DNA of 64,000 nt from Sulfurimicrobium sp963741495 (GTDB taxonomy: Bacteria; Pseudomonadota; Gammaproteobacteria; Burkholderiales; Sulfuricellaceae): NCBI GenBank assembly GCA_963741495.1, contig CAVUID010000015.1:558001-622000 (forward strand), given 5' to 3'. Numbering within the stretch: position 1 is the stretch's first letter; the number at the start of each line of letters is the position of its first letter. Both the position numbers and the translations under genes were made by a program. The notes below the pieces were generated by a model that did not search any database, was not told the origin of the DNA, and worked only from the letters and a program-made list of their open reading frames with translations. Shown piece by piece: positions 56,024 to 64,000 of this stretch.

Positions 56024-56713
56024 ATGAGCCTGGAACTAAAAACCAACAACGCAATCGCGTTACTGCAGCACATCGAAAGCGAACACTCCCCGGCGGTCTT
56101 CGCCAACAGCCTGGGCGCGGAAGACATGGTGCTGACCGACCTGATCGCAAAGCACGCGCCTTCCATCGGCATTTTCAGCCTCGATACCGGGCGGCTGCCG
56201 CAGGAAACCTATGATCTGCTGAAACAGATTCCAAAATACTACGGCACCCGGGTGCAGGTGTACTTCCCGGAGCGGCACGCCCTTGAAGCCTTCGTCACCG
56301 ATCACGGCCCCAATGCCTTTTACGACAGCGCGGAGCTGCGCAAGACTTGCTGCCAGATTCGCAAGGTCGAACCCTTGCAACGCGCGCTGGCGGGCAAGGA
56401 GGCATGGCTGACCGGGCTACGCCGCGAGCAGGCGCCGACCCGCCAGAATCTTGGCGCGTCGGAATGGGATGCGGACAATGGATTGCACAAATTCAATCCG
56501 CTGATCGAATGGACGCAGATCGATGTCTGGTCCTACATCCGGGAATTCAACGTGCCCTACAACAGGCTGCATGACCAGAGCTATCCCAGCATCGGCTGCG
56601 CGCCATGCACCCGCGCCGTCGCGGCAGGGCAGGATATCCGCTCCGGTCGCTGGTGGTGGGAAGATCCACTGAGCAAGGAATGCGGCTTGCACAAACGGAA
56701 GGAAGTTGCATGA
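56024..56713 (+). CDS. cysH: Adenylylsulfate (APS) reductase, thioredoxin dependent
   Basis: 229 aa. Substrate-binding FSLDTGRLPQETYDLL and LTGLRREQAPTRQN, plus two Cys pairs, KTCCQIRK and GCAPCTRA, that hold a 4Fe-4S cluster and mark the APS rather than PAPS type. The catalytic C-terminal Cys is in SKECGLHKR. It reduces APS to sulfite. This agrees with the absence of a cysC kinase in the operon. It overlaps cysD by 4 bp. Confidence 0.93.
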   Translation: MSLELKTNNAIALLQHIESEHSPAVFANSLGAEDMVLTDLIAKHAPSIGIFSLDTGRLPQETYDLLKQIPKYYGTRVQVYFPERHALEAFVTDHGPNAFYDSAELRKTCCQIRKVEPLQRALAGKEAWLTGLRREQAPTRQNLGASEWDADNGLHKFNPLIEWTQIDVWSYIREFNVPYNRLHDQSYPSIGCAPCTRAVAAGQDIRSGRWWWEDPLSKECGLHKRKEVA

Positions 56714-57721
56714 GATCTGCACATGAAATCGTGTCAAGGAGCGAGCCGCAAAAAACATCGGGGCAACTCAAGGCGCCGGAAACCGGAAAGCCTGGAAATG
56801 AATTCGCCCCCCTTGTTAGCGCGCATACCTTTACCCATCTGGACGCGCTGGAAAGCGAGTCCATCCACATCATGCGCGAGGTCGCGGCGGAGTGCAAGAA
56901 TCCCGCGCTGCTGTTTTCCGGCGGCAAGGATTCCATCGTGATGCTGCGCCTGGCCGAGAAGGCGTTTCGTCCGTGCCGCTTTCCGTTCCCGCTGGTGCAT
57001 ATCGACACCGAGCACAACTTTCCCGAGGTGATTGCCACCCGCGACAAGCTGGCGGCGGGTCTGGGCGAACGGCTGATCGTGCGTTCGCTGGATGACTCCA
57101 TCAGGAAAGGCAGCATCGTGCTCAAGAGCGAAACGCAAAGCCGCAATGCGTTCCAGTCGGTGACGCTGCTGGAAACCATCGCCGAATTCGGCTTCGACGC
57201 CTGTATGGGCGGCGCGCGGCGCGACGAGGAAAAGGCGCGCGCCAAGGAACGCATCTTCTCCTTCCGCGACGAGTTCGGCCAGTGGGACCCGAAAAATCAG
57301 CGCCCCGAGCTATGGGACATCTACAACACCCGCGTGCATCAGGGCGAGAACATCCGCGTGTTCCCGATCAGCAACTGGACTGAAATGGACATCTGGCAAT
57401 ACATCGAGCGCGAAAAACTGGAGATCCCCGAGCATCTATTACGCCCACGAACGCGAGGTGATCCAGCGCGTGGGCGGCATCATGCCGGTGAGCGAACTGG
57501 TGCAACCCTTGCCCGGCGAAAAGGTGATCAGGATGACCGTGCGTTTTCGTACCGTCGGCGACATTACCTGCACCTGCCCGGTGGAATCCCATGCCGGAAA
57601 TGCGCAGGAAATCATTGAGGAAACAGCAGCCACCCGCATCACCGAACGCGGTGCGACGCGCATGGACGACCAGACCTCCGAGGCTTCGATGGAGTTACGC
57701 AAGAAAGAAGGATACTTTTGA
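56710..57721 (+). CDS. cysD: Sulfate adenylyltransferase subunit 2 CysD (frameshifted as read)
   Basis: Starts at ATG 56710 (ATGA overlap with cysH). An unusual ~35-residue polar extension precedes the standard THLDALESESIHIMREV. The PP-loop is LLFSGGKDSIVMLRL, with IDTEHNFPEVI, GGARRDEEKARAKER and WDIYNTRVHQGENIRVFPIS. The frame breaks at the CCCC of 57426-57429; dropping one C gives EIPSIYYAHEREVIQR. It ends TGA 57719-57721, sharing bases with the cysN start. Corrected length is about 336 aa. With CysN it forms ATP sulfurylase. Confidence 0.9.
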
Positions 57722-59010
57722 TGAGCAACGCGATACAACTACTTCGTTTCATCACCGCAGGCAGCGTGGACGACGGCAAGAGCACGCTGATCGGCCGCTT
57801 GCTGCATGACTCGAAATCGATTTTCGAGGACCAGCTTTCGGCGATTTCAAAGACCAGCCAAAAGCGCGGCATGGGCGCAGTCGACCTGTCCCTGCTCACC
57901 GACGGCTTGCAGGCCGAGCGCGAGCAAGGCATCACCATCGACGTGGCGTACCGCTACTTCGCCACGCCCCGGCGCAAATTCATCATCGGCGACACGCCGG
58001 GGCACGAGCAATACACCCGCAACATGGTAACCGCGGCAAGCACTGCCAACCTGGCGCTCATTCTCGTCGATGCGCGCAAGGGCGTGCTGGTGCAGACGCG
58101 CCGCCACACCTATCTGGCCAGCCTGGTCGGCATCCCGCACATCGTGCTGGCGGTCAACAAGATGGACATGGTCGACTACTCGGAAGCACGCTTCAACGAG
58201 ATCTGCACCGAGTACCGGGCCTTTGCAGCACAGCTCGGTTTGCACGACATCACCTGCGTGCCGTTGTCCGCGCTGGCCGGCGATATGCTGGTGGAGCGCG
58301 GCAACAATCTGGACTGGTATCAGGGCACGACGCTGCTGGATTTGCTGGAAAACATCGAAATCGATCACGACGTGAACACCACCGATTTCCGTTATCCGGT
58401 GCAGTGGGTATGCCGCCCGCAAACCGGTGAACATCACGATTTCCGCGGCTTCATGGGGCGCATCGAAGCGGGTGAAATATCGGTGGGCGATGAGATCACC
58501 GTGCTGCCTGGCGGATACCGCAGCCACGTCAAGGAGATTGTCACCTACGACGGCAAGCTGCAAACCGCTTATGCGCCACAATCCATCGCCATCACGCTGA
58601 CTGACGAAATCGATGTTTCGCGCGGGGATATGTTCGTCAAGGCAGAAAATCTGCCTACTGTTGCCAAAGAATTCAAAGCGATGCTGTGCTGGCTATCCGA
58701 AGCGACGCTCGACCGGAGCCGCAAATACCTCGTCAAGCACACCACGCGCACGGTGAAATGCTCATTTTCCAGTATCGATTACTGCGTGGATGTGAACACG
58801 CTGGAACAACAAGCCGACCCGATGGTACACATGAACGACATCGCGCAGGTGTCGATCAAGGTGCAACAGCCGCTGGTGTTCGACGATTACCAGCGCAATC
58901 GCGCCAGCGGCGGGTTTATCGTAATCGATGAATTCAGCAACAAAACCGTTGCTGCGGGCATGATCTGCGCTTCAAGGCAAAGTGATGGAGCTGTCCTGAA
59001 TCGCGAATGA
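57721..59010 (+). CDS. cysN: Sulfate adenylyltransferase subunit 1 (GTPase) CysN
   Basis: 429 aa. EF-Tu-like GTPase motifs: G1 GSVDDGKSTLIGRLL, switch I EREQGITIDVAYRYF, G3 DTPGHEQYTRNM, G4 NKMDMVDY. Two beta-barrel domains follow. It couples GTP hydrolysis to APS formation. There is no fused CysC kinase domain, which agrees with the APS-type CysH. Confidence 0.95.
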   Translation: MSNAIQLLRFITAGSVDDGKSTLIGRLLHDSKSIFEDQLSAISKTSQKRGMGAVDLSLLTDGLQAEREQGITIDVAYRYFATPRRKFIIGDTPGHEQYTRNMVTAASTANLALILVDARKGVLVQTRRHTYLASLVGIPHIVLAVNKMDMVDYSEARFNEICTEYRAFAAQLGLHDITCVPLSALAGDMLVERGNNLDWYQGTTLLDLLENIEIDHDVNTTDFRYPVQWVCRPQTGEHHDFRGFMGRIEAGEISVGDEITVLPGGYRSHVKEIVTYDGKLQTAYAPQSIAITLTDEIDVSRGDMFVKAENLPTVAKEFKAMLCWLSEATLDRSRKYLVKHTTRTVKCSFSSIDYCVDVNTLEQQADPMVHMNDIAQVSIKVQQPLVFDDYQRNRASGGFIVIDEFSNKTVAAGMICASRQSDGAVLNRE

Positions 59011-59016
59011 AAAGCC

Positions 59017-59583
59017 TCAGATCTTCGGCAAGGTCACGCCGACCTGACCCTGGTATTTTCCGCCACGGTCCTTGTAGGAGGTCTCGCACACTTCGTCGGA
59101 CTCGAAGAACAGCACCTGGGCCACGCCCTCGTTGGCGTAGATCTTTGCCGGTAGCGGCGTGGTGTTGGAAAATTCCAGCGTCACATAGCCTTCCCATTCC
59201 GGCTCGAAAGGCGTGACATTGACAATAATGCCGCAGCGGGCATAAGTCGATTTGCCGAGGCAGATAGTCAGCACATTGCGCGGAATGCGGAAATACTCGA
59301 CGGTGCGCGCCAGGGCAAAGGAATTGGGCGGGATGATGCAGTAATCTGCATTCACCTCGACAAAAGAATTGGGATCAAAATTCTTCGGATCGACGATGGT
59401 GCTGTTGATGTTGGTGAACAGCTTGAACTCGTTGGAACAGCGAATATCGTAGCCGTAGCTGGAAGTGCCGTAGGAAACGATCTTGCGCCCGTCCTGCTCG
59501 CGAACCTGGCCCGGCTCGAAAGGCTCGATCATGCCAGTCTGCTCCGCCATCCTGCGGATCCACTTGTCCGATTTGATGCTCAT
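59017..59583 (-). CDS. dcd: dCTP deaminase
   Basis: 188 aa, normal length. Motifs: YGTSSYGYDIRCSNEF near the N-terminus, the nucleotide-binding CLGKSTYARCGI, and the catalytic Glu region PEWEGYVTLEFSNTTPLP. It makes dUTP for dTMP synthesis. Convergent with cysN, 6 bp apart. Confidence 0.96.
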   Translation of the reverse strand: MSIKSDKWIRRMAEQTGMIEPFEPGQVREQDGRKIVSYGTSSYGYDIRCSNEFKLFTNINSTIVDPKNFDPNSFVEVNADYCIIPPNSFALARTVEYFRIPRNVLTICLGKSTYARCGIIVNVTPFEPEWEGYVTLEFSNTTPLPAKIYANEGVAQVLFFESDEVCETSYKDRGGKYQGQVGVTLPKI

Positions 59584-59659
59584 CGACTCGATTCCTGAGG
59601 AAAAATATTGCCGGATTATAGCCTATCAACCGGAAATTTTCTGCCCGTAATTCGCCCCT

Positions 59660-62600
59660 CTATCGACCCAATCCGCTACGCCAGATAAAGTCGGCTGCCG
59701 GCACCGGGCGGCCAAAGTAATAGCCCTGCATCTCGCGACAGCCCATATCTTGCAGGAATGCCATCTGCTCGGCGGTTTCGACCCCCTCGACTATCAGGCG
59801 CAGGCCCAGACTGCCGGACAGGGCGACAACGGCACGCGTAATAGCGGCATCTTCCTCGTCTTCCGGCAGATCCTTGATGAAGGCACGGTCCAGCTTGAGC
59901 TTGTCTATGGGCAGACGCTTGAGATAGGCCAGCGAAGAATAACCAGTGCCGAAATCATCGATGGAAAGCATCACGCCCAGCGCACGCAATTCGTTGAGCA
60001 GTTCGAAAGTCACATCGACATGTTCCATAACAAAAGTTTCCGTCACCTCCAGATCAAGATGTTTGGCAGGCAATCCCGTTTCCGCCAGCACCCGGCGAAC
60101 CGTGGCGATGAAATCGCTACGCTGCAGTTGAGGCCCGGCAACATTCACGCTAACTGTCTCCAGTTCGATGCCTGCATCAAGCCATCGCTTTGCCTGAAAA
60201 CAGGCCTCACGCATCACCTGCTCGCCCAGCTCGATAATCAGCCCGGTATCCTCGGCAATCGGAATGAATCGGTCCGGCGGCAGATTGCCCAGCGTGGGAT
60301 GCTGCCAGCGCACCAGCGCCTCGGCACCGATGAAACGTCCTTTAGCCAGATCGACCTGCGGCTGGTAATGCACGGTCAGTTCACGTCGTTCCAGTGCATG
60401 GCGCAGATCAACCTCGATTTGCAGGCGTTCGGATGCCCTGGCGGTCAGGTCTTGTGTATAGAAGGCATAAGTCTTGCGCCCTGTTGACTTGGCCCGGTAC
60501 ATTGCGGCATCGGCATTGCGCACCAGAACCTCTGCACTTTCCCCATCACGGGGATAGAGGCTGATACCGATACTGCTGGTTACATAAAGTTCGTGCCCCT
60601 GGATCTGGTATGGCTCGCCCAGCACACGCAGCAGTTTGTCTGCCAGATGGGCCGCGTCCTGTGGTTCGCGCAATTCTTCCATCAGCATGATGAACTCGTC
60701 GCCCCCGGTGCGCGCCACTGTATCTTCCTTGCGCCCCGCCCTACCCAGCCGCCCGGCAACAGCGCGGATCAGATCGTCACCGGCGGGATGCCCGAGACTG
60801 TCGTTAACGTTCTTGAAATGATCAAGATCGAGAAACAGCACTGCGACCTGGCCGCCATCGCGCGCGGCACGGGTCAGCGCGTGGGACAGGCGGTCATTGA
60901 ACAGCAGGCGGTTGGGCAGGCCGGTCAATGAATCGTGGTAGGCCTGGTGGGCAAGCTGCTCGCGCGTCCGGACCAGGCTGCTGATATCCGTAAATACCGA
61001 AACGTAGTTGGTAGTGCGGCCCTGATCGTCATGCACCGCGCTGATCGTCTGCCAGCTGGGGAAAACTTCTCCGTTCTTGCGCCGATTCCTGATTTCACCG
61101 CGCCAATGCCCGAGCGTGCCGATATTCCCCCAAATTGCCCGGTAAAAGTCGGCATCATGGTGCTGGGACTTCCATATCCGGGGGTTTCCGCCGATCACCT
61201 CCTCTGCCGCATAGCCGGTAATCTCGCTGAATGCCGGATTAACATCAAGAATTCTGCCAGTGGAATCCGTGACAACCATCGCCTCCTGCGTGCTGTCCAT
61301 CAGCCGTGCCGACAACCGCAGCCGGGCTTCCTGCTGCTTGAGCTCGGTGACATCCTGCGTCGTTCCGGTAATGCCCAGTAGCTTGCCGCGCCGGCTGCGA
61401 TTTGCCACTTCCCGCTCGTGCACAACGTGCTCGCTGCCATCGGGATAAATCACGCGCAGGAACAGATCAAGACTATCCCGCTCTCCCGCCAGCAGGGCGC
61501 GAACATGTTCCTCAAAGCGGGTCCGGTCGTCCGGATGCAGTGTGGCAAGAAATGCCACATAGCCGGGCCGGCAATCGCCCGGCTCAAGCCCCAGGCAGCG
61601 GTATTCCTGGTCCGACCAGAAAGCCCGTTGCGTAAGATCGTTGAAACGCCAGCTGCCCAGGCGGGCACTGCGCTGGGCGGAATCCAGGCTTTCAGCATGC
61701 TGCACGCGTCGCACCAGATAGATGCAAAGCAAGCTGGTCAGCAACAGGCCAGTCAGCAGTACCCAGCCATAATGGGGGGTGCCGAACTCATTCTCCAGGG
61801 CTGGCGCCGGACTGAAGACCAGCAGCCATTGCCGGCCCGGGGCATTAGCCGACACAGTCTGATGCAGTCCGGCACGAACCTTATCCAGCGAGGGAGCAGT
61901 CTGACCAGCGGGGCGCGAACGGGAAACGTGATGGTGCAGCAACTGCTCACCAGAAGCCGAAACATCAAGAATGTGGATATCCAGCCCGGTCGGCGGCGCA
62001 TCCCGCAAAGCAACAGCCAGTACCTGATCGATGCGCAACACACCGGCACTGAATCCCTGCAACGCGGCGCGGCGCTGTACTACGGTCTCGGTAAGCATGT
62101 CACGGTGATAGATCGGGCGATACAACACCACCGCGTGACGGCCGCCATCCTGCACCAGGGCGATCCTGCCAGAAATGGCCATGCTCCCGCTGTCGCCCGC
62201 CAATGACAGCGCTTGCCGTCCTTCAGGGCGAGAAGCTGCGTCAAAGCCCAGCACCATCTCATTGCCGGCAAGCGGCTCGGTATAGCGAACAGGAAAATAT
62301 TCATCACGCTCACCTGCCGCCACCACTCCGCCACCCGTCTTCAGTTCACTCAACTGCGCACCCGGCCTGATTCGCGCCAGTTCAGCATCAAACATTTGGC
62401 GCTCGGAAGCCGAAATACGTGGCAGCCATTGCAACGCCTGAAATTCCGGGTGATTGCGCAATGCACCGCGCGAGAAATAGTGGAACCCCTCGGCACTCAC
62501 CTGCTCGGATGCAGTGAAATAACGGCCAACCGAGTCCACCACTTCAAGCGCCCGGTCCAGACTGCGCTGAAAGCGCGCCGCCTCGTTGGTTGCGCGCCAT

Positions 62601-62767
62601 TCCAGTTGCACACGCAATTTTTGTTCGGCGAGGTGAATTTCGTTGCGCATGAATAACAAGGTCAACAATACACCCAGGCTGGCAACAGCCAGCACCGCAG
62701 CGTAGCGACGAAAAAAAGGGCGCAGCCTCGAAATGTCAAGCAAGGGAATCAATGAAAAACCAGACAA
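59660..62767 (-). CDS. CHASE-PAS-GGDEF-EAL c-di-GMP turnover protein
   Basis: 1035 aa. TM1 at about 20-40, a periplasmic CHASE domain (FHYFSRGALRNHPEFQALQWLPRIS), TM2 near 330-350, two PAS/PAC segments (SLRFW-like LGSWRFNDLTQRAFWSDQEY; VVTDSTGRILDVNPAFSEITGY), GGDEF with intact ARTGGDEFIML, and EAL with intact GAEALVRWQHP and SIDDFGTGYSSLAYLK. Both active-site motifs are conserved, so synthesis and breakdown are both possible. Other c-di-GMP proteins in the window are separate. Confidence 0.93.
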   Translation of the reverse strand: MSGFSLIPLLDISRLRPFFRRYAAVLAVASLGVLLTLLFMRNEIHLAEQKLRVQLEWRATNEAARFQRSLDRALEVVDSVGRYFTASEQVSAEGFHYFSRGALRNHPEFQALQWLPRISASERQMFDAELARIRPGAQLSELKTGGGVVAAGERDEYFPVRYTEPLAGNEMVLGFDAASRPEGRQALSLAGDSGSMAISGRIALVQDGGRHAVVLYRPIYHRDMLTETVVQRRAALQGFSAGVLRIDQVLAVALRDAPPTGLDIHILDVSASGEQLLHHHVSRSRPAGQTAPSLDKVRAGLHQTVSANAPGRQWLLVFSPAPALENEFGTPHYGWVLLTGLLLTSLLCIYLVRRVQHAESLDSAQRSARLGSWRFNDLTQRAFWSDQEYRCLGLEPGDCRPGYVAFLATLHPDDRTRFEEHVRALLAGERDSLDLFLRVIYPDGSEHVVHEREVANRSRRGKLLGITGTTQDVTELKQQEARLRLSARLMDSTQEAMVVTDSTGRILDVNPAFSEITGYAAEEVIGGNPRIWKSQHHDADFYRAIWGNIGTLGHWRGEIRNRRKNGEVFPSWQTISAVHDDQGRTTNYVSVFTDISSLVRTREQLAHQAYHDSLTGLPNRLLFNDRLSHALTRAARDGGQVAVLFLDLDHFKNVNDSLGHPAGDDLIRAVAGRLGRAGRKEDTVARTGGDEFIMLMEELREPQDAAHLADKLLRVLGEPYQIQGHELYVTSSIGISLYPRDGESAEVLVRNADAAMYRAKSTGRKTYAFYTQDLTARASERLQIEVDLRHALERRELTVHYQPQVDLAKGRFIGAEALVRWQHPTLGNLPPDRFIPIAEDTGLIIELGEQVMREACFQAKRWLDAGIELETVSVNVAGPQLQRSDFIATVRRVLAETGLPAKHLDLEVTETFVMEHVDVTFELLNELRALGVMLSIDDFGTGYSSLAYLKRLPIDKLKLDRAFIKDLPEDEEDAAITRAVVALSGSLGLRLIVEGVETAEQMAFLQDMGCREMQGYYFGRPVPAADFIWRSGLGR

Positions 62768-62800
62768 AAGTCATTCTTTCCATCATAGCATCAAGATAAA

Positions 62801-62834
62801 AAAAACCGCTCCGATTTGATCTGGAGCGGTTTTA
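62801..62834 (-). terminator. Rho-independent terminator of apbC
   Basis: AAAACCGCTCC (62802-62812) pairs with GGAGCGGTTTT (62823-62833), an 11-bp perfect stem ending in a T8 tract on the minus strand. It lies 23 bp after the apbC stop. Confidence 0.9.
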
Positions 62835-62856
62835 ATTTTGCGCCTGGGTCTGCTGA

Positions 62857-63945
62857 TCAGGTGTTCTGAATCACGATGCTCGGGAAACGTGCACTGAAGT
62901 CCTGCGCCTGTTCCGCCACACGGATCGCCACGCGACGGGCAATGTCGCGGTAAATCATGGAAATACGCGAGTCCGGCTCGGCAACCACGGTCGGCTTGCC
63001 GGAATCGGTTTCAACGCGGATACGCATGTCCAGCGGCAGGGAGCCGAGGAATTCCACTTCGTAGTCCTGGCACATTTTCTCGCCGCCGCCGGTGCCGAAG
63101 ATGCGCTCTTCGTGGCCGCAGTTGGAGCAGATATGCAGGCTCATGTTTTCCACGATGCCGAGGATGGGAATGCCCACTTTCTCGAACATCTTCAGGCCCT
63201 TGCGAGCGTCGATCAGGGCGATGTCCTGCGGCGTGGTGACGATCACGGCGCCGGTCACCGGCACGCGCTGCGCCAGGGTCAGCTGGATGTCGCCGGTACC
63301 AGGCGGCAGGTCGACCACCAGGTAGTCGAGATCTTTCCACTTGGTGTCGTTGAGCAACTGTTCCAGCGCCTGGGTGACCATCGGGCCGCGCCACACCATG
63401 GGCTGCTCGACGTCGACCAGGAAGCCGATGGACATGGCCTGAATGCCGTGCCCCATCATGGGCTCCATGCTTTGCCCGTCGGTCGAATCGGGGCGACCGG
63501 TAATGCCCAGCATGGTAGGCTGGGATGGGCCGTAAATATCCGCATCCATGATGCCCACAGAGGCGCCTTCAGCCGCCAGCGCCAGTGCCAGGTTGACCGC
63601 GGTGGTGGATTTGCCCACGCCGCCCTTGCCGGAAGCCACGGCGATCACATTTTTCACGCCGGGAATCAGCTTCACGCCTTTCTGCACGGCATGCGATACG
63701 ATTTTCTGGCTCATGTTGACGGTCACGTCACCTACGCCGGAAATGGTTTTCAGCTTGTCCGTCACCAGCTTCTGGATGTCGCTCATCACGCCCTTGGCGG
63801 GGTAGCCCAGCACCACGTCCACGGTCACATTGTTGCCATCCACCTTGATGTTCTTGGCGGATTTGCTGGTCATGTAATCCTTTTTGGTATGAGGATCGAT
63901 CAATTCCTTCAGCGCGGTTTGCACTTGCAGTTCTGAAACAGCCAT
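62857..63945 (-). CDS. apbC: Iron-sulfur cluster carrier protein ApbC/Mrp (NBP35 family ATPase)
   Basis: 362 aa. N-terminal MIP18/DUF59 domain (LVTDKLKTISGVGDVTVNMS), then a deviant Walker A ASGKGGVGKSTTAVNLA, switch region VDLPPGTGDIQLTLAQ, and the CxxC of HICSNCGHEE that binds the bridging 4Fe-4S cluster. It loads Fe-S clusters onto apo-proteins. RBS AAGGAGC lies before the ATG. Confidence 0.95.
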   Translation of the reverse strand: MAVSELQVQTALKELIDPHTKKDYMTSKSAKNIKVDGNNVTVDVVLGYPAKGVMSDIQKLVTDKLKTISGVGDVTVNMSQKIVSHAVQKGVKLIPGVKNVIAVASGKGGVGKSTTAVNLALALAAEGASVGIMDADIYGPSQPTMLGITGRPDSTDGQSMEPMMGHGIQAMSIGFLVDVEQPMVWRGPMVTQALEQLLNDTKWKDLDYLVVDLPPGTGDIQLTLAQRVPVTGAVIVTTPQDIALIDARKGLKMFEKVGIPILGIVENMSLHICSNCGHEERIFGTGGGEKMCQDYEVEFLGSLPLDMRIRVETDSGKPTVVAEPDSRISMIYRDIARRVAIRVAEQAQDFSARFPSIVIQNT

Positions 63946-63966
63946 GCTTGCTCCTTGTTAGTTGTC

Positions 63967-63990
63967 AGCCATCAGCGTTCAGCCATCAGT
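63967..63990. repeat. Short direct repeat upstream of apbC
   Basis: CAGCCATCAG occurs twice in a row (about 63967-63976 and 63981-63990). Similar CAGC(C/T)ATCAG strings are often repeated in intergenic DNA of betaproteobacteria. The window ends 10 bp later, so its extent is unknown. Confidence 0.4.
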
Positions 63991-64000
63991 AAAATCCCGG

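Overview
The window reads as the chromosome of a Betaproteobacterium. Gene content and protein style suggest a free-living, metal-exposed relative of the Nitrosomonadales (Sulfuricella/Gallionella type); this is inference, as there is no rRNA or ribosomal marker to fix it. Genes are densely packed in short operons. Several genes carry single-base frameshifts, mostly +1 at short homopolymers, which looks more like consensus error than true decay.

Region by region. 1-5531: a polyamine/envelope-stress type operon (end of a SHOCT-domain protein, double DUF4178 protein, 45-aa secreted peptide, DUF350 membrane protein, membrane-bound aminopropyltransferase, exported FAD oxidoreductase). 5710-5800: tRNA-Ser(GGA). 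5872-10426: a TetR-controlled HlyD/ABC exporter followed by a cytochrome c'-like protein, with a perfect 24-bp palindromic operator. 10467-11915: degenerate EAL-HDOD protein. 12089-18965: a Cus-type Cu/Ag efflux operon whose cusA carries an in-frame palindromic repeat. 19047-22632: a small Rap1a-like protein, then a type XI secretion (Slam/DUF560) outer-membrane protein with a TbpB-barrel cargo. 22979-29707: LapG-like protease, degenerate HD-GYP sensor, two tandem CapK/PaaK-like AMP ligases and a convergent ornithine cyclodeaminase-family enzyme. 30008-40299: mostly housekeeping genes on the minus strand (folA, thyA, chemoreceptor, HD-GYP, the N-degron transferases bpt and aat, TDT channel, GST, hydrolase). 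40336-41926: a sigma-54 enhancer-binding regulator divergent from a sigma-54 promoter that drives a terminator-ended transcript of about 100 nt, a candidate small RNA arranged like Vibrio luxO/qrr1. 42016-44906: PiT phosphate transporter and an MFS protein. 44988-51973: a MITE, then a Czc-type efflux operon enclosed by two nearly identical inverted 129-bp repeats. 51990-59010: cysB divergent from tauE-cysI-cysH-cysD-cysN, a complete assimilatory sulfate-reduction block. 59017-63945: dcd, a CHASE-PAS-GGDEF-EAL protein and apbC/mrp.

The strongest second-look items are the sigma-54-driven small RNA candidate, the repeat element translated inside CusA, the Czc operon bracketed by inverted MITEs, the T11SS/cargo pair, and the tandem ligase plus cyclodeaminase cluster.
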